From assembly GCF_900094565.1 (NCBI RefSeq), contig NZ_FMAF01000010.1, positions 62,001 through 126,000 of the forward strand: DNA of 64,000 nucleotides. Direction: 5' to 3'. Source of the stretch: Martinezella lusitana (lineage in GTDB: Bacteria; Pseudomonadota; Alphaproteobacteria; Rhizobiales; Rhizobiaceae). Below, piece by piece: positions 53,573 through 62,430 of this stretch. The stretch's first letter is position 1, and each line of letters starts with the position of its first letter. Under the pieces are notes generated by a model. It searched no databases. It was not told the origin of the DNA and saw nothing but the letters and a program-made list of their open reading frames with translations. The position numbers and the translations under genes were made by a program.

Positions 53573-54642
53573 TGGCTTACGACAGAGCTGGAGGCGGCAC
53601 TTCCGATTTGCATGCTCTTTATCGCAGGAGCATGCACCGGCGCATCGTGCTGACGATCGCTGCAGCACTGCTTCTGCTCGCTCTACTGGTTGTCGATCTT
53701 CTGACAGGACTCTCCCCGCTGACGGCGCGCGAGGGCCTGACGGCATTGCTGGCGGGGCCGTCTGGCCCCGACCGCACCGCCGCCGTCATCGTCTGGTCGA
53801 TCCGGCTGCCGATGACGTTGATGGCTGCGCTGGTCGGCATGGGACTCGGCATCGCCGGCTTGCAGATGCAGACCATTCTCGACAATCCGCTGGCAAGTCC
53901 CTTCACGCTCGGATTTTCGGCAGCCGCTGGTTTCGGAGCCGCACTTGCCATATTGTTCGGTGCAAGCGTGCCTATTGCCGCCTGGATTCTGGCGCCACTA
54001 TCGGCCTGGGTCATGACCCTGATCGCCTGCGCCCTGCTATATGTTCTCGCGAAATTGCGCGGCGCCAACGCCGAGATCCTCATCCTCGGGGGCATTACGA
54101 TCATGTTCATGTTCGAGGCTTGCCAGTCGCTGCTGCAATATCTTGCCGAGCCGGAAGTGCTGCAACAGATCGTCTTCTGGATGTTTGGCAGCATGCTCAA
54201 GGCGACCTGGACAAGCGTTGCGGTCATTTTGATCGTCCTGATCGGCACGACACCGATCCTGCTGCGTGATACGTGGACATTGACCGCCATGAAACTCGGC
54301 GACGCCCACGCGACCAGTCTGGGCGCTGACGTTCATGCGCTACGACGGTGCACATTCGGGATCATCGCGCTCCTGACCGCAGCCTCCGTCGCCTTCGTCG
54401 GGACCATCGGATTTGTTGGCCTGATCGCGCCGCATGCAGCACGCGCCATCGCTGGAGAAGACCAGCGCATCCTGCTTCCCCTGTCGGCTCTCGCCGGTGC
54501 AGTGATGCTTGCGGCAGCTTCAATTGTCTCCAAGATCATTTCACCCGGCGCCATTCTCCCCGTCGGCATCGTTACCGCCGTCGTCGGGGTACCGGTTCTG
54601 TTCGCTCTCATCATGCGGCGGGGAGCGGGAGAACTCAGATGA
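53572..54642 (+). CDS. FecCD-type ABC transporter permease
   Basis: A 356-residue permease with about ten helices. The FecCD hallmarks are present: RLPMTLMAALVGMGLGIAGL, QTILDNPLASPFTLGFSAAA and near the end FVGTIGFVGLIAPHAARAIA. The ATG overlaps the previous stop (TGATG), and the stop overlaps the next start (ATGA). A single permease gene implies a homodimer, as in BtuC. Confidence 0.93.
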   Translation: MAYDRAGGGTSDLHALYRRSMHRRIVLTIAAALLLLALLVVDLLTGLSPLTAREGLTALLAGPSGPDRTAAVIVWSIRLPMTLMAALVGMGLGIAGLQMQTILDNPLASPFTLGFSAAAGFGAALAILFGASVPIAAWILAPLSAWVMTLIACALLYVLAKLRGANAEILILGGITIMFMFEACQSLLQYLAEPEVLQQIVFWMFGSMLKATWTSVAVILIVLIGTTPILLRDTWTLTAMKLGDAHATSLGADVHALRRCTFGIIALLTAASVAFVGTIGFVGLIAPHAARAIAGEDQRILLPLSALAGAVMLAAASIVSKIISPGAILPVGIVTAVVGVPVLFALIMRRGAGELR

Positions 54643-55412
54643 CGGTTAACATCCTCAGTCTCGACCAGCTCTGTGTCGCCCGCGCCGGCACAAGGATCAT
54701 AACCGACGTCTCTGCCGATATGCCCTGCGGCGCGATTGTCGGCATTTGCGGCCCAAATGGCGCCGGCAAGTCTACCCTCCTGGCGGCTATCGCCAATGTC
54801 ATACCCTGCTGCGACGGCACCATTCAGTGGCAGGACCGGCGTCTTACCCCCTCGGACTTCTCATTCATGCCCCAGACCCTTGGCATCCGCGCGAAGCTGT
54901 CGGTGCTGGAAATTGTGCTGCTCGGCAGGCTTGATCGCCTGCGTTGGACACTCACGACCGACGATATCGACGCAGCCGGCGAGGCTCTTGAGCTCGTCGG
55001 CATGAAGGATTTGGGTGCCCGCCCGATCGGAACCTTGTCGGGCGGGCAGCAGCAGCTCGTGCTTCTGGCCCAAAGACTGATCCGCAGACCGCCTATCCTG
55101 CTTCTGGACGAGCCGACGAGTGCATTGGATCTACGCAGGCAGCTGGTGGTCCTGGATATCCTCAAAGCCTATGCTAAAACAAAGAACGCGCTGATTGTCA
55201 TTGCGCTGCACGATCTCACGTTGGCCGCGCGCTATTGTGACCAATTGCTGCTGCTGCAAGAGGGCAAACTTGCCTGCAGTGGTAAACCCGCCAGCGTTTT
55301 GACCCGCGAGACGATTGGCACTGTTTACGGTGTTGACGCCGAGATCCTGGCAACCTCAAACGGTACCCCCGTAATAGCGCCGCTTGCACCTGCTTATCGC
55401 ACGCCAAGATGA
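54639..55412 (+). CDS. FecE-type ABC transporter ATP-binding protein
   Basis: About 257 residues from the ATG at 54639. Walker A GPNGAGKSTLLAAIANVIP, signature LSGGQQQLVLLAQRL, Walker B ILLLDEPTSALDLR and H-loop VIALHDLTLAARYC are typical of siderophore/B12 importers. Its end overlaps the DUF1636 start (ATGA), so all four genes are one tight operon. Confidence 0.93.
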   Translation: MTVNILSLDQLCVARAGTRIITDVSADMPCGAIVGICGPNGAGKSTLLAAIANVIPCCDGTIQWQDRRLTPSDFSFMPQTLGIRAKLSVLEIVLLGRLDRLRWTLTTDDIDAAGEALELVGMKDLGARPIGTLSGGQQQLVLLAQRLIRRPPILLLDEPTSALDLRRQLVVLDILKAYAKTKNALIVIALHDLTLAARYCDQLLLLQEGKLACSGKPASVLTRETIGTVYGVDAEILATSNGTPVIAPLAPAYRTPR

Positions 55413-55741
55413 CCTCAACCCTGCACCTGTGCTCGACATGCCAGAACTTCGATGTCGCAACGATCTCGGAGCGGCTTGCGCGGCATCTGCCCGCCGCAGC
55501 AATCACGATCGAGACCTATCCATGTCTTGGCGGCTGTGGAGTGCGTGGCCGCGCCTCAATCGCGGCTGACGGAAAGTGGAGCTGGTTATTCAACGCAATC
55601 AGCACAAGCGACGCACTCGATAGTCTCATTGACTTCATCGTCCTTTGGCAGGAAAGCCCCGACGGTCTGATCGAAAAGTCCAAACGGCCGCGAGGATTGC
55701 ATCGGCACTTTCTTGGCCGGCTTCCGCCGATTGCTGGTTAA
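55409..55741 (+). CDS. DUF1636 metal-binding (ferredoxin-like) protein
   Basis: A 110-residue soluble protein overlapping the ATPase gene by four bases. Four Cys in the pattern C8-x2-C11 and C39-x3-C43 (LCSTCQNF; YPCLGGCGVRG) resemble thioredoxin-like [2Fe-2S] ferredoxins. DUF1636 proteins often lie with metal or corrinoid uptake genes. It may reduce or release the imported metal complex in the cytoplasm; that role is inferred from the operon only. Confidence 0.82.
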   Translation: MTSTLHLCSTCQNFDVATISERLARHLPAAAITIETYPCLGGCGVRGRASIAADGKWSWLFNAISTSDALDSLIDFIVLWQESPDGLIEKSKRPRGLHRHFLGRLPPIAG

Positions 55742-55914
55742 CCGATTGACATTCAATGCGGCAATCGCAGCGCACCAACGCATATGGGGTCCTGCCTGGC
55801 GGCCAATAGTCAAGGCCGGTGGATACTTTGACGGCCTTATCGTCCGACACTTTAAGGCATTGGGCACAAGTCCCAATTTCAACGGATCACCTCATCGCGA
55901 AAATCATAAATCGA

Positions 55915-56688
55915 TCAATGCAATATCTGCTCAAGGAAGAGCTTGGTGCGCTCATGCTGCGGATTGTCGAAGAACTCTTTCGGTGAGTTCTGTTCGACGA
56001 TCTGGCCCTGGTCCATGAAGATGACGCGGTTGGCGACCTGACGGGCAAAGCCCATTTCGTGGGTGACGCACAGCATGGTCATGCCTTCTTCGGCAAGGGC
56101 CACCATGGTGTCGAGCACTTCCTTGATCATTTCCGGATCGAGCGCGGAGGTTGGCTCGTCGAACAGCATGATCTTCGGGTTCATGCACAGCGAGCGGGCG
56201 ATCGCCACGCGCTGCTGCTGGCCGCCCGAAAGCTGACCCGGATATTTCTTGGCCTGCTCCGGGATCTTGACGCGGGTGAGGAAGTGCATGGCGATCTCTT
56301 CCGCCTGCTTCTTCGGCATCTTGCGCACCCAGATCGGCGCCAGCGTGCAATTTTCCAGGATCGTCAGATGCGGGAAGAGGTTGAAGTGCTGGAACACCAT
56401 GCCGACTTCGCGGCGCACTTCGTCGATCTTTTTCAGGTCGTTCGTCAACTCGGTGCCATCGACGAAGATGTTGCCCTTCTGATGCTCTTCCAGACGGTTG
56501 ATGCAGCGGATTAGCGTCGATTTACCCGAGCCGGATGGGCCGGCAATGACGATGCGCTCGCCGCGCATGACCTTGAGGTTGAAGTCGCGCAGCACGTGGA
56601 AATCGCCGTACCACTTGTTCATGTTGTTCATCTCGACCGCCACTTCGGTGTCGGACATGTCCAACTTCTTTTTTTGAGATTCAGACAA
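55915..56688 (-). CDS. Amino-acid ABC transporter ATP-binding protein, AapP-like
   Basis: A 257-residue ATPase with all motifs (GPSGSGKSTLIRCINRLEEH, MVFQHFNLFPHLTILENC, LSGGQQQRVAIARS, IMLFDEPTSALDPE, CVTHEMGFARQ). The sequence is very close in style to rhizobial AapP, and its codon use is more strongly biased toward preferred GC-ending codons than its neighbours. No aapJQM genes are adjacent. It lies 107 bases after the RidA gene on the same strand and may be the missing ATPase for the two permeases at 61743-63153. Confidence 0.9.
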   Translation of the reverse strand: MSESQKKKLDMSDTEVAVEMNNMNKWYGDFHVLRDFNLKVMRGERIVIAGPSGSGKSTLIRCINRLEEHQKGNIFVDGTELTNDLKKIDEVRREVGMVFQHFNLFPHLTILENCTLAPIWVRKMPKKQAEEIAMHFLTRVKIPEQAKKYPGQLSGGQQQRVAIARSLCMNPKIMLFDEPTSALDPEMIKEVLDTMVALAEEGMTMLCVTHEMGFARQVANRVIFMDQGQIVEQNSPKEFFDNPQHERTKLFLEQILH

Positions 56689-56795
56689 GATCTATTCTCT
56701 TTTTTGGCGAAAAGCGGAGCGGGCAAGCCCTCTCCGCCTGGTTTTTTTTCTGACTGATGTTCGGTGCTGGACTATACCCACGAACAAGCGGCTGT

Positions 56796-57146
56796 TTACG
56801 GCAGAGCAACCGTAAACTGGATTTCGACCCTGATATCCGGCAGGCCTAGAACCGCCTGAACGGTTGCACGTGCCGGAGGCTCGTCCTTGTCGATCCAGGC
56901 GGTCCAGGCCCTGTTCATCGCGTCGAAATCCTCGATGTCGCGCAGCCAGATGGTCGCGCTGAGCAGCAGCGATCGGTTGGATCCGATTTTCTCAAGAAAT
57001 GCGTCAGCCTTGGCCAGGATCTGTTCGGTTTGACCGACGGTATCCTTGCTTTTGTCATCGGCCGTCAGGCCTGAGAAATATGCGACCTTCTCATGGATGA
57101 CGACCCGGCTCAGTCGTTCTGTTTTGGCGATGCGGGTGATCGTCAT
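56796..57146 (-). CDS. RidA-family protein (YjgF/YER057c)
   Basis: A 116-residue protein that hydrolyses reactive enamines/imines released by PLP or FAD amino-acid enzymes. Conserved elements are VAYFSGLTADD, the Arg in PPARATVQAVLG and the Glu in RVEIQFTVAL. Its start overlaps the end of the FAD oxidoreductase gene by four bases. Because oxidases of the DAO family release imino acids, the pairing makes chemical sense. Confidence 0.92.
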   Translation of the reverse strand: MTITRIAKTERLSRVVIHEKVAYFSGLTADDKSKDTVGQTEQILAKADAFLEKIGSNRSLLLSATIWLRDIEDFDAMNRAWTAWIDKDEPPARATVQAVLGLPDIRVEIQFTVALP

Positions 57147-58273
57147 GATCTTTGTCCCATTCCATTCTTTGCGGCTAGGAAACGATCGGGGCGGAAATCA
57201 GTAAGGCTGTCGTGGAGACGCCCGCCGACCACTTCCTGCGCCACGGCTTTGCCCAGATGAGGCGCGATCGATACACCGCTGTGGGTGATGGCAACGTAGT
57301 ATCCCTCAAAGCCGGGAACCCAACCACTGCAAGTCAGGTTGTCGCCGGGAATGGGGCGCACGATCGTGCGGATGGATTCCATGTCGTCTGGCTGAACCGC
57401 AGGCAGAACCTTTCGGACAGCTTGGAGCAGGAGGGAGGCCTCTGCACCCGCGGGATCCAGGGGCTGCATCTCGGTCACGAGAGAGTCGACCGAGATTTTG
57501 TGGATCACAAGACGGCCTGCGCCGTCCGGACGCACATCGAGATCGTCCATGTGAAATTGGCGACGAAGCGTGGTCGCGATGGGCAAGGTGAAGCCCAAAA
57601 TACCCATGTTCGAAGCCATCGGGATGGCGGGCACACCGTCCAGAACATGGGCAGCCCAGCTACCCGTGCAATTGATGATGGCGTCGGCCTCGTAGATTGA
57701 TCCGTCTACGGTCTTGACCGCCTTTGCCACGCTGTTGCGGACATCGATCGATTTTACGCTGGTGAATGGACGGATATCGGCGTCCCACTTCTCTTTCGCC
57801 GCGCGCAAAAGCCAGGCGGCGTAAAGGACCGGGTGCACCCAGCCCTCTTCCGGGTAGTAGACGATCGGCGAATTCTGAATAGCAGAGTGATCGATTTCGG
57901 GTTCCAGTTCAGCCAGCCGGCTTTTGCTGATCCATTCGACGCCATAGCCCCAGTCGCGCATCTGGTCAGCATTGTCGAGCTGGGCTGGCCAATCGCTCTC
58001 GTTCGAATACCATTCGATGCTGCCGGTCTGGTGGAACCACGGGGCATGACCAAATTCACGCGCAAGGTCGAGATGCGCCCGCATGCCCGCGACGTTCAAT
58101 GCAAAGTAGGGCTGGGGCCTTTTGCCCGTCGCATTGGTCCACGCAAAACTGGTGGCCGATGCTCCCCCGGCAATCTTGCCGGCTTCGAGCACCGTAACCT
58201 CAGCCCCGGCCTTAGCCGCCTCGTAGGCCACGGAACTCCCAACGATCCCGGCCCCTATCACTACGACGCGCAT
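57143..58273 (-). CDS. FAD-dependent amino-acid oxidase/dehydrogenase (DAO family)
   Basis: A 376-residue flavoenzyme. The N-terminal Rossmann motif VVVIGAGIVGSSVAYEAAKA and a downstream GG-type segment (GGASATSFAWTNATGK) bind FAD. The C-terminal block has PIPGDNLTCSGWVPGFEGYY and YVAITHSGVSIAPHLGKAVA, typical of DadA/glycine-oxidase-like proteins. It oxidises an amine or amino acid to the imine. Translationally coupled to RidA and divergent from the ornithine cyclodeaminase-family gene. Confidence 0.9.
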   Translation of the reverse strand: MRVVVIGAGIVGSSVAYEAAKAGAEVTVLEAGKIAGGASATSFAWTNATGKRPQPYFALNVAGMRAHLDLAREFGHAPWFHQTGSIEWYSNESDWPAQLDNADQMRDWGYGVEWISKSRLAELEPEIDHSAIQNSPIVYYPEEGWVHPVLYAAWLLRAAKEKWDADIRPFTSVKSIDVRNSVAKAVKTVDGSIYEADAIINCTGSWAAHVLDGVPAIPMASNMGILGFTLPIATTLRRQFHMDDLDVRPDGAGRLVIHKISVDSLVTEMQPLDPAGAEASLLLQAVRKVLPAVQPDDMESIRTIVRPIPGDNLTCSGWVPGFEGYYVAITHSGVSIAPHLGKAVAQEVVGGRLHDSLTDFRPDRFLAAKNGMGQRS

Positions 58274-58558
58274 ATTGTTCTCCTATTGACATCAGTTCGA
58301 CCGGCTTTGCTGCCCTCTCGATGGACGGCAGTAAATGCGGTGATGTCAGCATGTATGGGTGACGAAGGACCGGAGGGTCAAACAACCGCAAGAGTGCGGT
58401 TTATAAGCAATAGTTATGAAGGTCGGCTGGATCCACGGTGAGCCGCAAGACTATGAGAAATGGGCAGAAGCTTGGCTTTCCAGGTTATCAAGTTTGCCGG
58501 CCCCCAGCTTTTCTTTGGTGGTATCTCTTGTCTTGTTTGCCATCAGCCCGAGGCTAGA

Positions 58559-59575
58559 ATGTCTTCACTTCCATCCCGACAAGGATATTCGAACGGCCTT
58601 CTGGTCATTGACGGGCCAACCGCCGAGTCTCTGGTTTCCATCGAGGAGGCCATCGCGCTTGCCGACATTGCGTTGAGACGGACATCTGACGAGACAGCAC
58701 AGCAAGACATCCGGCGGACCTTACCCTTCCCCGGCATGGCCGGGACATGCCTCTCCGTCATGTACGGCTCAGCAAGCGAAGCCGAGCCGTTCGGCGCCAA
58801 AGTTCAGTCGGTCTACCCGCACAACTTTGAGCATGGGCTGCCCTCTCACCAAGGTGGCGTTCTGCTTTTCGATCGGCAGACCGGGCGGCCCGTCGCCCTG
58901 ATTAATGCCAGCGCCATAACCGGTATGAGGACGCCGGCGGCAAGCGCGGTGGCGACGCGTGCGCTTTCGCGCCCCGACGCGTGCGAGCTTGCACTGATCG
59001 GATATGGCGAGCAAGCCGAACGGCATATCGCCACGATCAGCGCGGTCCGCGCCATATCCCGTGTTCGCGTCTGGGGTCGAAACCCCGAGAAGGCAAAGGC
59101 TTTCGCTGACCATCAGACCAGCAAGGGCATCCCTGCGATTCCCTATGGGACGGCACGGGCGGCAGTGGATGGAGCGGACATTGTCTGTACCGTCACATCG
59201 GCCAAGTCACCGGTGCTGATGGGGGAATGGCTGGCGCCCGGAACCCATATCAATGCGGTCGGCGCGAGTGTCGCGGCGCTCCAGGAAGTCGACCTCGAAT
59301 GCGTTCAACGCTCCCGCATCTGGGTCGATTACATGCCCATGGCAATGGCAGCGGCCTCGGACATCTTCGAGCCGTTGGCTAAAGGCATCATCGGCCCGGC
59401 AAACCTGATCGGCGAGATCGGCGCTGTGTTGAATGGTACGATCTCCGGGCGAAACGCGCCATCTGAGATTACGCTTTATCGCTCGCTCGGCGTCCCCGCG
59501 CAGGACATCGTGTTTGCCAACTTCATTTTCCAGAAGGCGAGAGATCTTGGTCTTGGCGTCGAAGTATCATTGTGA
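58559..59575 (+). CDS. Ornithine cyclodeaminase / mu-crystallin family protein
   Basis: About 338 residues from the ATG at 58559 (GAGG upstream); the frame extends earlier without similarity. Features: SLVSIEEAIALADIALRRTS, KVQSVYPHNFEHGLPSHQGG, ALINASAITGMRTPAASAVA and the NAD-binding ALIGYGEQAERHIATISAVR. The family interconverts imino and amino acids (ornithine to proline, ketimine reduction, or opine-type reactions). Together with the DAO and RidA genes it suggests use of a basic, cyclic or opine-like amino acid. Followed eight bases later by an aminotransferase gene. Confidence 0.88.
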   Translation: MSSLPSRQGYSNGLLVIDGPTAESLVSIEEAIALADIALRRTSDETAQQDIRRTLPFPGMAGTCLSVMYGSASEAEPFGAKVQSVYPHNFEHGLPSHQGGVLLFDRQTGRPVALINASAITGMRTPAASAVATRALSRPDACELALIGYGEQAERHIATISAVRAISRVRVWGRNPEKAKAFADHQTSKGIPAIPYGTARAAVDGADIVCTVTSAKSPVLMGEWLAPGTHINAVGASVAALQEVDLECVQRSRIWVDYMPMAMAAASDIFEPLAKGIIGPANLIGEIGAVLNGTISGRNAPSEITLYRSLGVPAQDIVFANFIFQKARDLGLGVEVSL

Positions 59576-59583
59576 GGATTGAC

Positions 59584-60732
59584 ATGCTTCCCAGCCAACG
59601 ACACCTGTTTTCGATCCCCGACGATGTAACCTATCTCGATGCAGCCTACATGTCGCCGATCCCAAATGTCGCCGCGGAAGCGGGTCGCGACGGGGTTCTG
59701 GTCAAGGCCGCCCCATGGGATATGACCATCAACTCCTATTATGACGAGGTAGAGCGAGCCCGGGGGCTTGCAGCATCGTTCATCGGGGCATCGATCGACG
59801 ACGTCGGTGTTATTCCGGCAACCAGTTATGGGATTGCCGTCGCCGCTGCGAACGTACACGTCGCGCCTGGCTCGGTCATCATCATGATGGATAACGAGCA
59901 CACTTCACACCGCTACGCCTGGTACGAGCTTGCGGAAAAGAAGGGCGCCACTGTTTTGACGGTGCCGCGGAATCCTGACGATGACTGGGGCTCCGCACTC
60001 GCGGCAGCCATCAAGAACTCGGCAGCTCCGGTGTCGGTCGTGGCCGGCACCATAGTCCATTGGTTTGAGGGCATGAGTGTCGATATCCAGGTGGTCGCCG
60101 ACGCCGCGCATGCTGTCGGAGCGGCACTCGTGATGGATGGAACGCAATGGGTCGGCGCGGTGCCCTTCGATGTCTCGAAGGTGCGCCCTGACTTCCTGTC
60201 TTTTGCGACCTACAAGTTCCTGCTGGGTCCCTATCGCCTGGCCTTCCTTTACGCCGACAAGAAATGGCAGGAAGCTGGCAAACCGATCGAATTTCACTCC
60301 TGGAACCGTGAAGGGGGTGACAGATCGGACTTCTACCTTGAGACGATGCCGGACTATCTGCCGGGAAGCCGCCGCTTCGACATGGGCGAGCGCTCGGATT
60401 TCGCCGTGCTGCCGATCGCCATTCGCTCGCTCGAGCTTCTTCAGGGTTGGGGACCATCTGCTGTCTTCGAACGCCTGGTGCATCTGAACAAGCTGATCTG
60501 GCGGGAGGCAGAGGCACGAGGCTTTCAAGGTCCCCGTGAGGACCTTCGTGCTCCACACATCTCCGTCGTGGAACTTAGTGAACGCTTCCGGCCGGATCTG
60601 GCAAAGAACCTGAGGGATAATAAGGCATTTGTTACCGTTCGCGGGACAAAGATGCGCATCACGCCCCACGTCTACAATGACGAACAAGACATCCACAGAC
60701 TGTTTGAGCTCGTCGATACCCTGACCGCCTGA
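59584..60732 (+). CDS. Class V aminotransferase (PLP enzyme)
   Basis: About 382 residues from the ATG at 59584 (GAGGA upstream). PLP-fold features: VTYLDAAYMSPIPNVAAEAG, VIPATSYGIAVAAANVHVA, MDGTQWVGAVPFDVSKVRPD and the Schiff-base Lys in FATYKFLLGPYR (about K211). It resembles the kynureninase/isopenicillin-epimerase/cysteine-desulfurase-like branch. Possible reactions include racemisation, transamination or C-C/C-S cleavage. Cotranscribed with the cyclodeaminase-family gene and convergent with the LysR gene. Confidence 0.87.
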   Translation: MLPSQRHLFSIPDDVTYLDAAYMSPIPNVAAEAGRDGVLVKAAPWDMTINSYYDEVERARGLAASFIGASIDDVGVIPATSYGIAVAAANVHVAPGSVIIMMDNEHTSHRYAWYELAEKKGATVLTVPRNPDDDWGSALAAAIKNSAAPVSVVAGTIVHWFEGMSVDIQVVADAAHAVGAALVMDGTQWVGAVPFDVSKVRPDFLSFATYKFLLGPYRLAFLYADKKWQEAGKPIEFHSWNREGGDRSDFYLETMPDYLPGSRRFDMGERSDFAVLPIAIRSLELLQGWGPSAVFERLVHLNKLIWREAEARGFQGPREDLRAPHISVVELSERFRPDLAKNLRDNKAFVTVRGTKMRITPHVYNDEQDIHRLFELVDTLTA

Positions 60733-60753
60733 ACGCGTAACATGATCAAGGCG

Positions 60754-61704
60754 CTAGCGTTCGCCGAGCGCCTTGATCTCCCGGTCGACGATATTCATGT
60801 ATTCCCGCGTCGATTGGATCAGGTGCTCGATGAAGGTGTCCGCCGCCGTTGAGGCGATGGTGCCCCATGGTCTGTAAACACTCAGATTGATGTCCAAATG
60901 CGGCTGGAAATCGCGAATCTCGATCGGCAGATCTCTTGCCATCCATGCCGACAGACGGTCGACAACAGTCACGCCCACTCCGTTAGCCACCAGGTTGATG
61001 CAGGTGTTGGACAGTGCGGCCTCAACCTTCAGTGACCGATTGATGCCCCTACTCTCGCACAGCTCATCAAGTTGTTTGCGCATGGGGTCACCCACTCCCA
61101 ATGAAACGAAATTCAAACCGTCGAGATCGTCAGCTTGAATGACCGAGAGCTTCCCAAGGGGATGGCCCTTCGGCATGACACAAACCGGAGGCGTGGCGAC
61201 AAGGGCACGTCGGACGACTGACGGGGTGTCGTCGTTGACCTCCGCCGCAACGCCTATATCTAGCTGATTGCGGCCGGCGCGCTGGATGATCGTCGACGAG
61301 CTTCGGATATCCAGGGTGACCGAAACATCCGGGTATTGCTTGGTGAAGCTGGCGACGATAGAGGGCAGAAGCGTCAGTCCGAAGGCAGGTAGCGCCGAGA
61401 TATTGAGCCGGCCACTCCGCAGCTCCCGGATTTCCTTGGCGATCTGAGATATCCCGCGGACCGTCTCGAACAGTCGGCGCACTTCCGCATAAAGCATGTG
61501 GGCTTCGGGCGTCGGGATCAAGCGCTGACGATGGTTGCGAAACAGCGGAAAGCCGGCCTTGTTTGTCAGCTGCAGCAGGATCTTGCTGACCGCTGGCTGA
61601 GTGATATCGAGGGCATCGGCTGCCTTTGTCGTCGTTCCGTGCGACATGACCGCCGCAAAGACTTCCACTTCACGTGGCGTGAAATCCACATCGCCTGGGA
61701 TCAC
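60754..61704 (-). CDS. LysR-family regulator of the amino-acid catabolism cluster
   Basis: About 316 residues from the GTG at 61704, which has GGAGG five bases upstream. The frame is open far into the permease gene but carries no family sequence there. HTH: FTPREVEVFAAVMSHGTTTK, AADALDITQPAVSKILLQL, the OccR/NocR-like pattern. Effector domain to the end. A terminator (61722-61753) separates it from the permease gene, so it has its own promoter. Likely to control the adjacent uptake and catabolic genes in response to their substrate. Confidence 0.9.
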   Translation of the reverse strand: MIPGDVDFTPREVEVFAAVMSHGTTTKAADALDITQPAVSKILLQLTNKAGFPLFRNHRQRLIPTPEAHMLYAEVRRLFETVRGISQIAKEIRELRSGRLNISALPAFGLTLLPSIVASFTKQYPDVSVTLDIRSSSTIIQRAGRNQLDIGVAAEVNDDTPSVVRRALVATPPVCVMPKGHPLGKLSVIQADDLDGLNFVSLGVGDPMRKQLDELCESRGINRSLKVEAALSNTCINLVANGVGVTVVDRLSAWMARDLPIEIRDFQPHLDINLSVYRPWGTIASTAADTFIEHLIQSTREYMNIVDREIKALGER

Positions 61705-61721
61705 CCTAGCCTCCGTTGGCG

Positions 61722-61753
61722 AGAAACAAAAAGAAGCCCCGATTAGTATCGGG
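61722..61753 (-). terminator. Intrinsic terminator of the ABC permease operon
   Basis: On the minus strand CCCGAT-ACTA-ATCGGG is followed by GCTTCTTTTTGTTTCTC. The hairpin includes part of the permease stop region, so transcription ends right at the gene end. The stem has six perfect pairs and a strong T-rich tail. Confidence 0.7.
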
Positions 61754-62429
61754 AAGCCATCCGGGTTTCCATATATTTGAAGCCGGAAGTGATGATGAAG
61801 GCCAGGACAAAGTAGACCAGTGCGGCCGCAAGCAGCGGCTCGTAGGTCCGAAATGTCTGGGCGCGCACAAGGTTGGCGGCTGCCATCGTCTCGAAAACCG
61901 TGATCGCAGCGGTCAGCGCCGTCCCCTTCAATAGTAGGATGTTCTGACCGCCAATCGCCGGCAGCGCCAGCCTGAATGCCTGCGGGAGCAGGATCGATCG
62001 GGTGATGCGATTTTTGGACAGGCCAAGCGAGCGACCCGCCTCGTTTTGCCCGGTCGGGAGGCCGAGAATGGCGCCCCTCCAGATTTCCGCGCAATAGGCG
62101 GCCGTATTCAACGAAAGCACGACGTAAGCATAGCCGTTTGCACTGCGAAACAGCGGCCAGAAAGCGCTGTATCGGATTGCCGGGACGGTTGCGAGGATCT
62201 GGCCGACGCCAAAGTAGAAAATATAAAGCTGAACCAGCAGCGGCGTACCGCGAAAGGCAAGCATGAAGCCCATGACGGGATATCTGATCCAGCCCCGCGT
62301 GGATATCCGGCCCAGTGCCACCGGAAGTGCCAACAGATTGCCCGTGAAGGCACAAACGATGAACAGCACGATGGTCGTCTGCAAACCCGTGAGAAGTTCG
62401 CCTGAGAGATAAGATCCGAAATCAGACAT
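61743..62429 (-). CDS. Polar amino-acid ABC transporter, permease 2
   Basis: A 228-residue HisM/OccM-like permease: LTGLQTTIVLFIVCAFTGNL, FRGTPLLVQLYIFYFGVGQI and the EAA loop NEAGRSLGLSKNRITRSILL. It starts one base after the stop of the other permease, so the two are translationally coupled and form a heterodimer. No ATPase gene follows; the AapP-like gene at 55915 is a candidate. Confidence 0.92.
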   Translation of the reverse strand: MSDFGSYLSGELLTGLQTTIVLFIVCAFTGNLLALPVALGRISTRGWIRYPVMGFMLAFRGTPLLVQLYIFYFGVGQILATVPAIRYSAFWPLFRSANGYAYVVLSLNTAAYCAEIWRGAILGLPTGQNEAGRSLGLSKNRITRSILLPQAFRLALPAIGGQNILLLKGTALTAAITVFETMAAANLVRAQTFRTYEPLLAAALVYFVLAFIITSGFKYMETRMASRY

Positions 62430-62430
62430 C

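Noticed and set aside
61705..62355. Extension of the LysR frame into the permease gene
   Set aside because: The extension has no family sequence, overlaps a terminator and the permease gene, and a GTG with GGAGG upstream at 61704 gives a normal LysR length.
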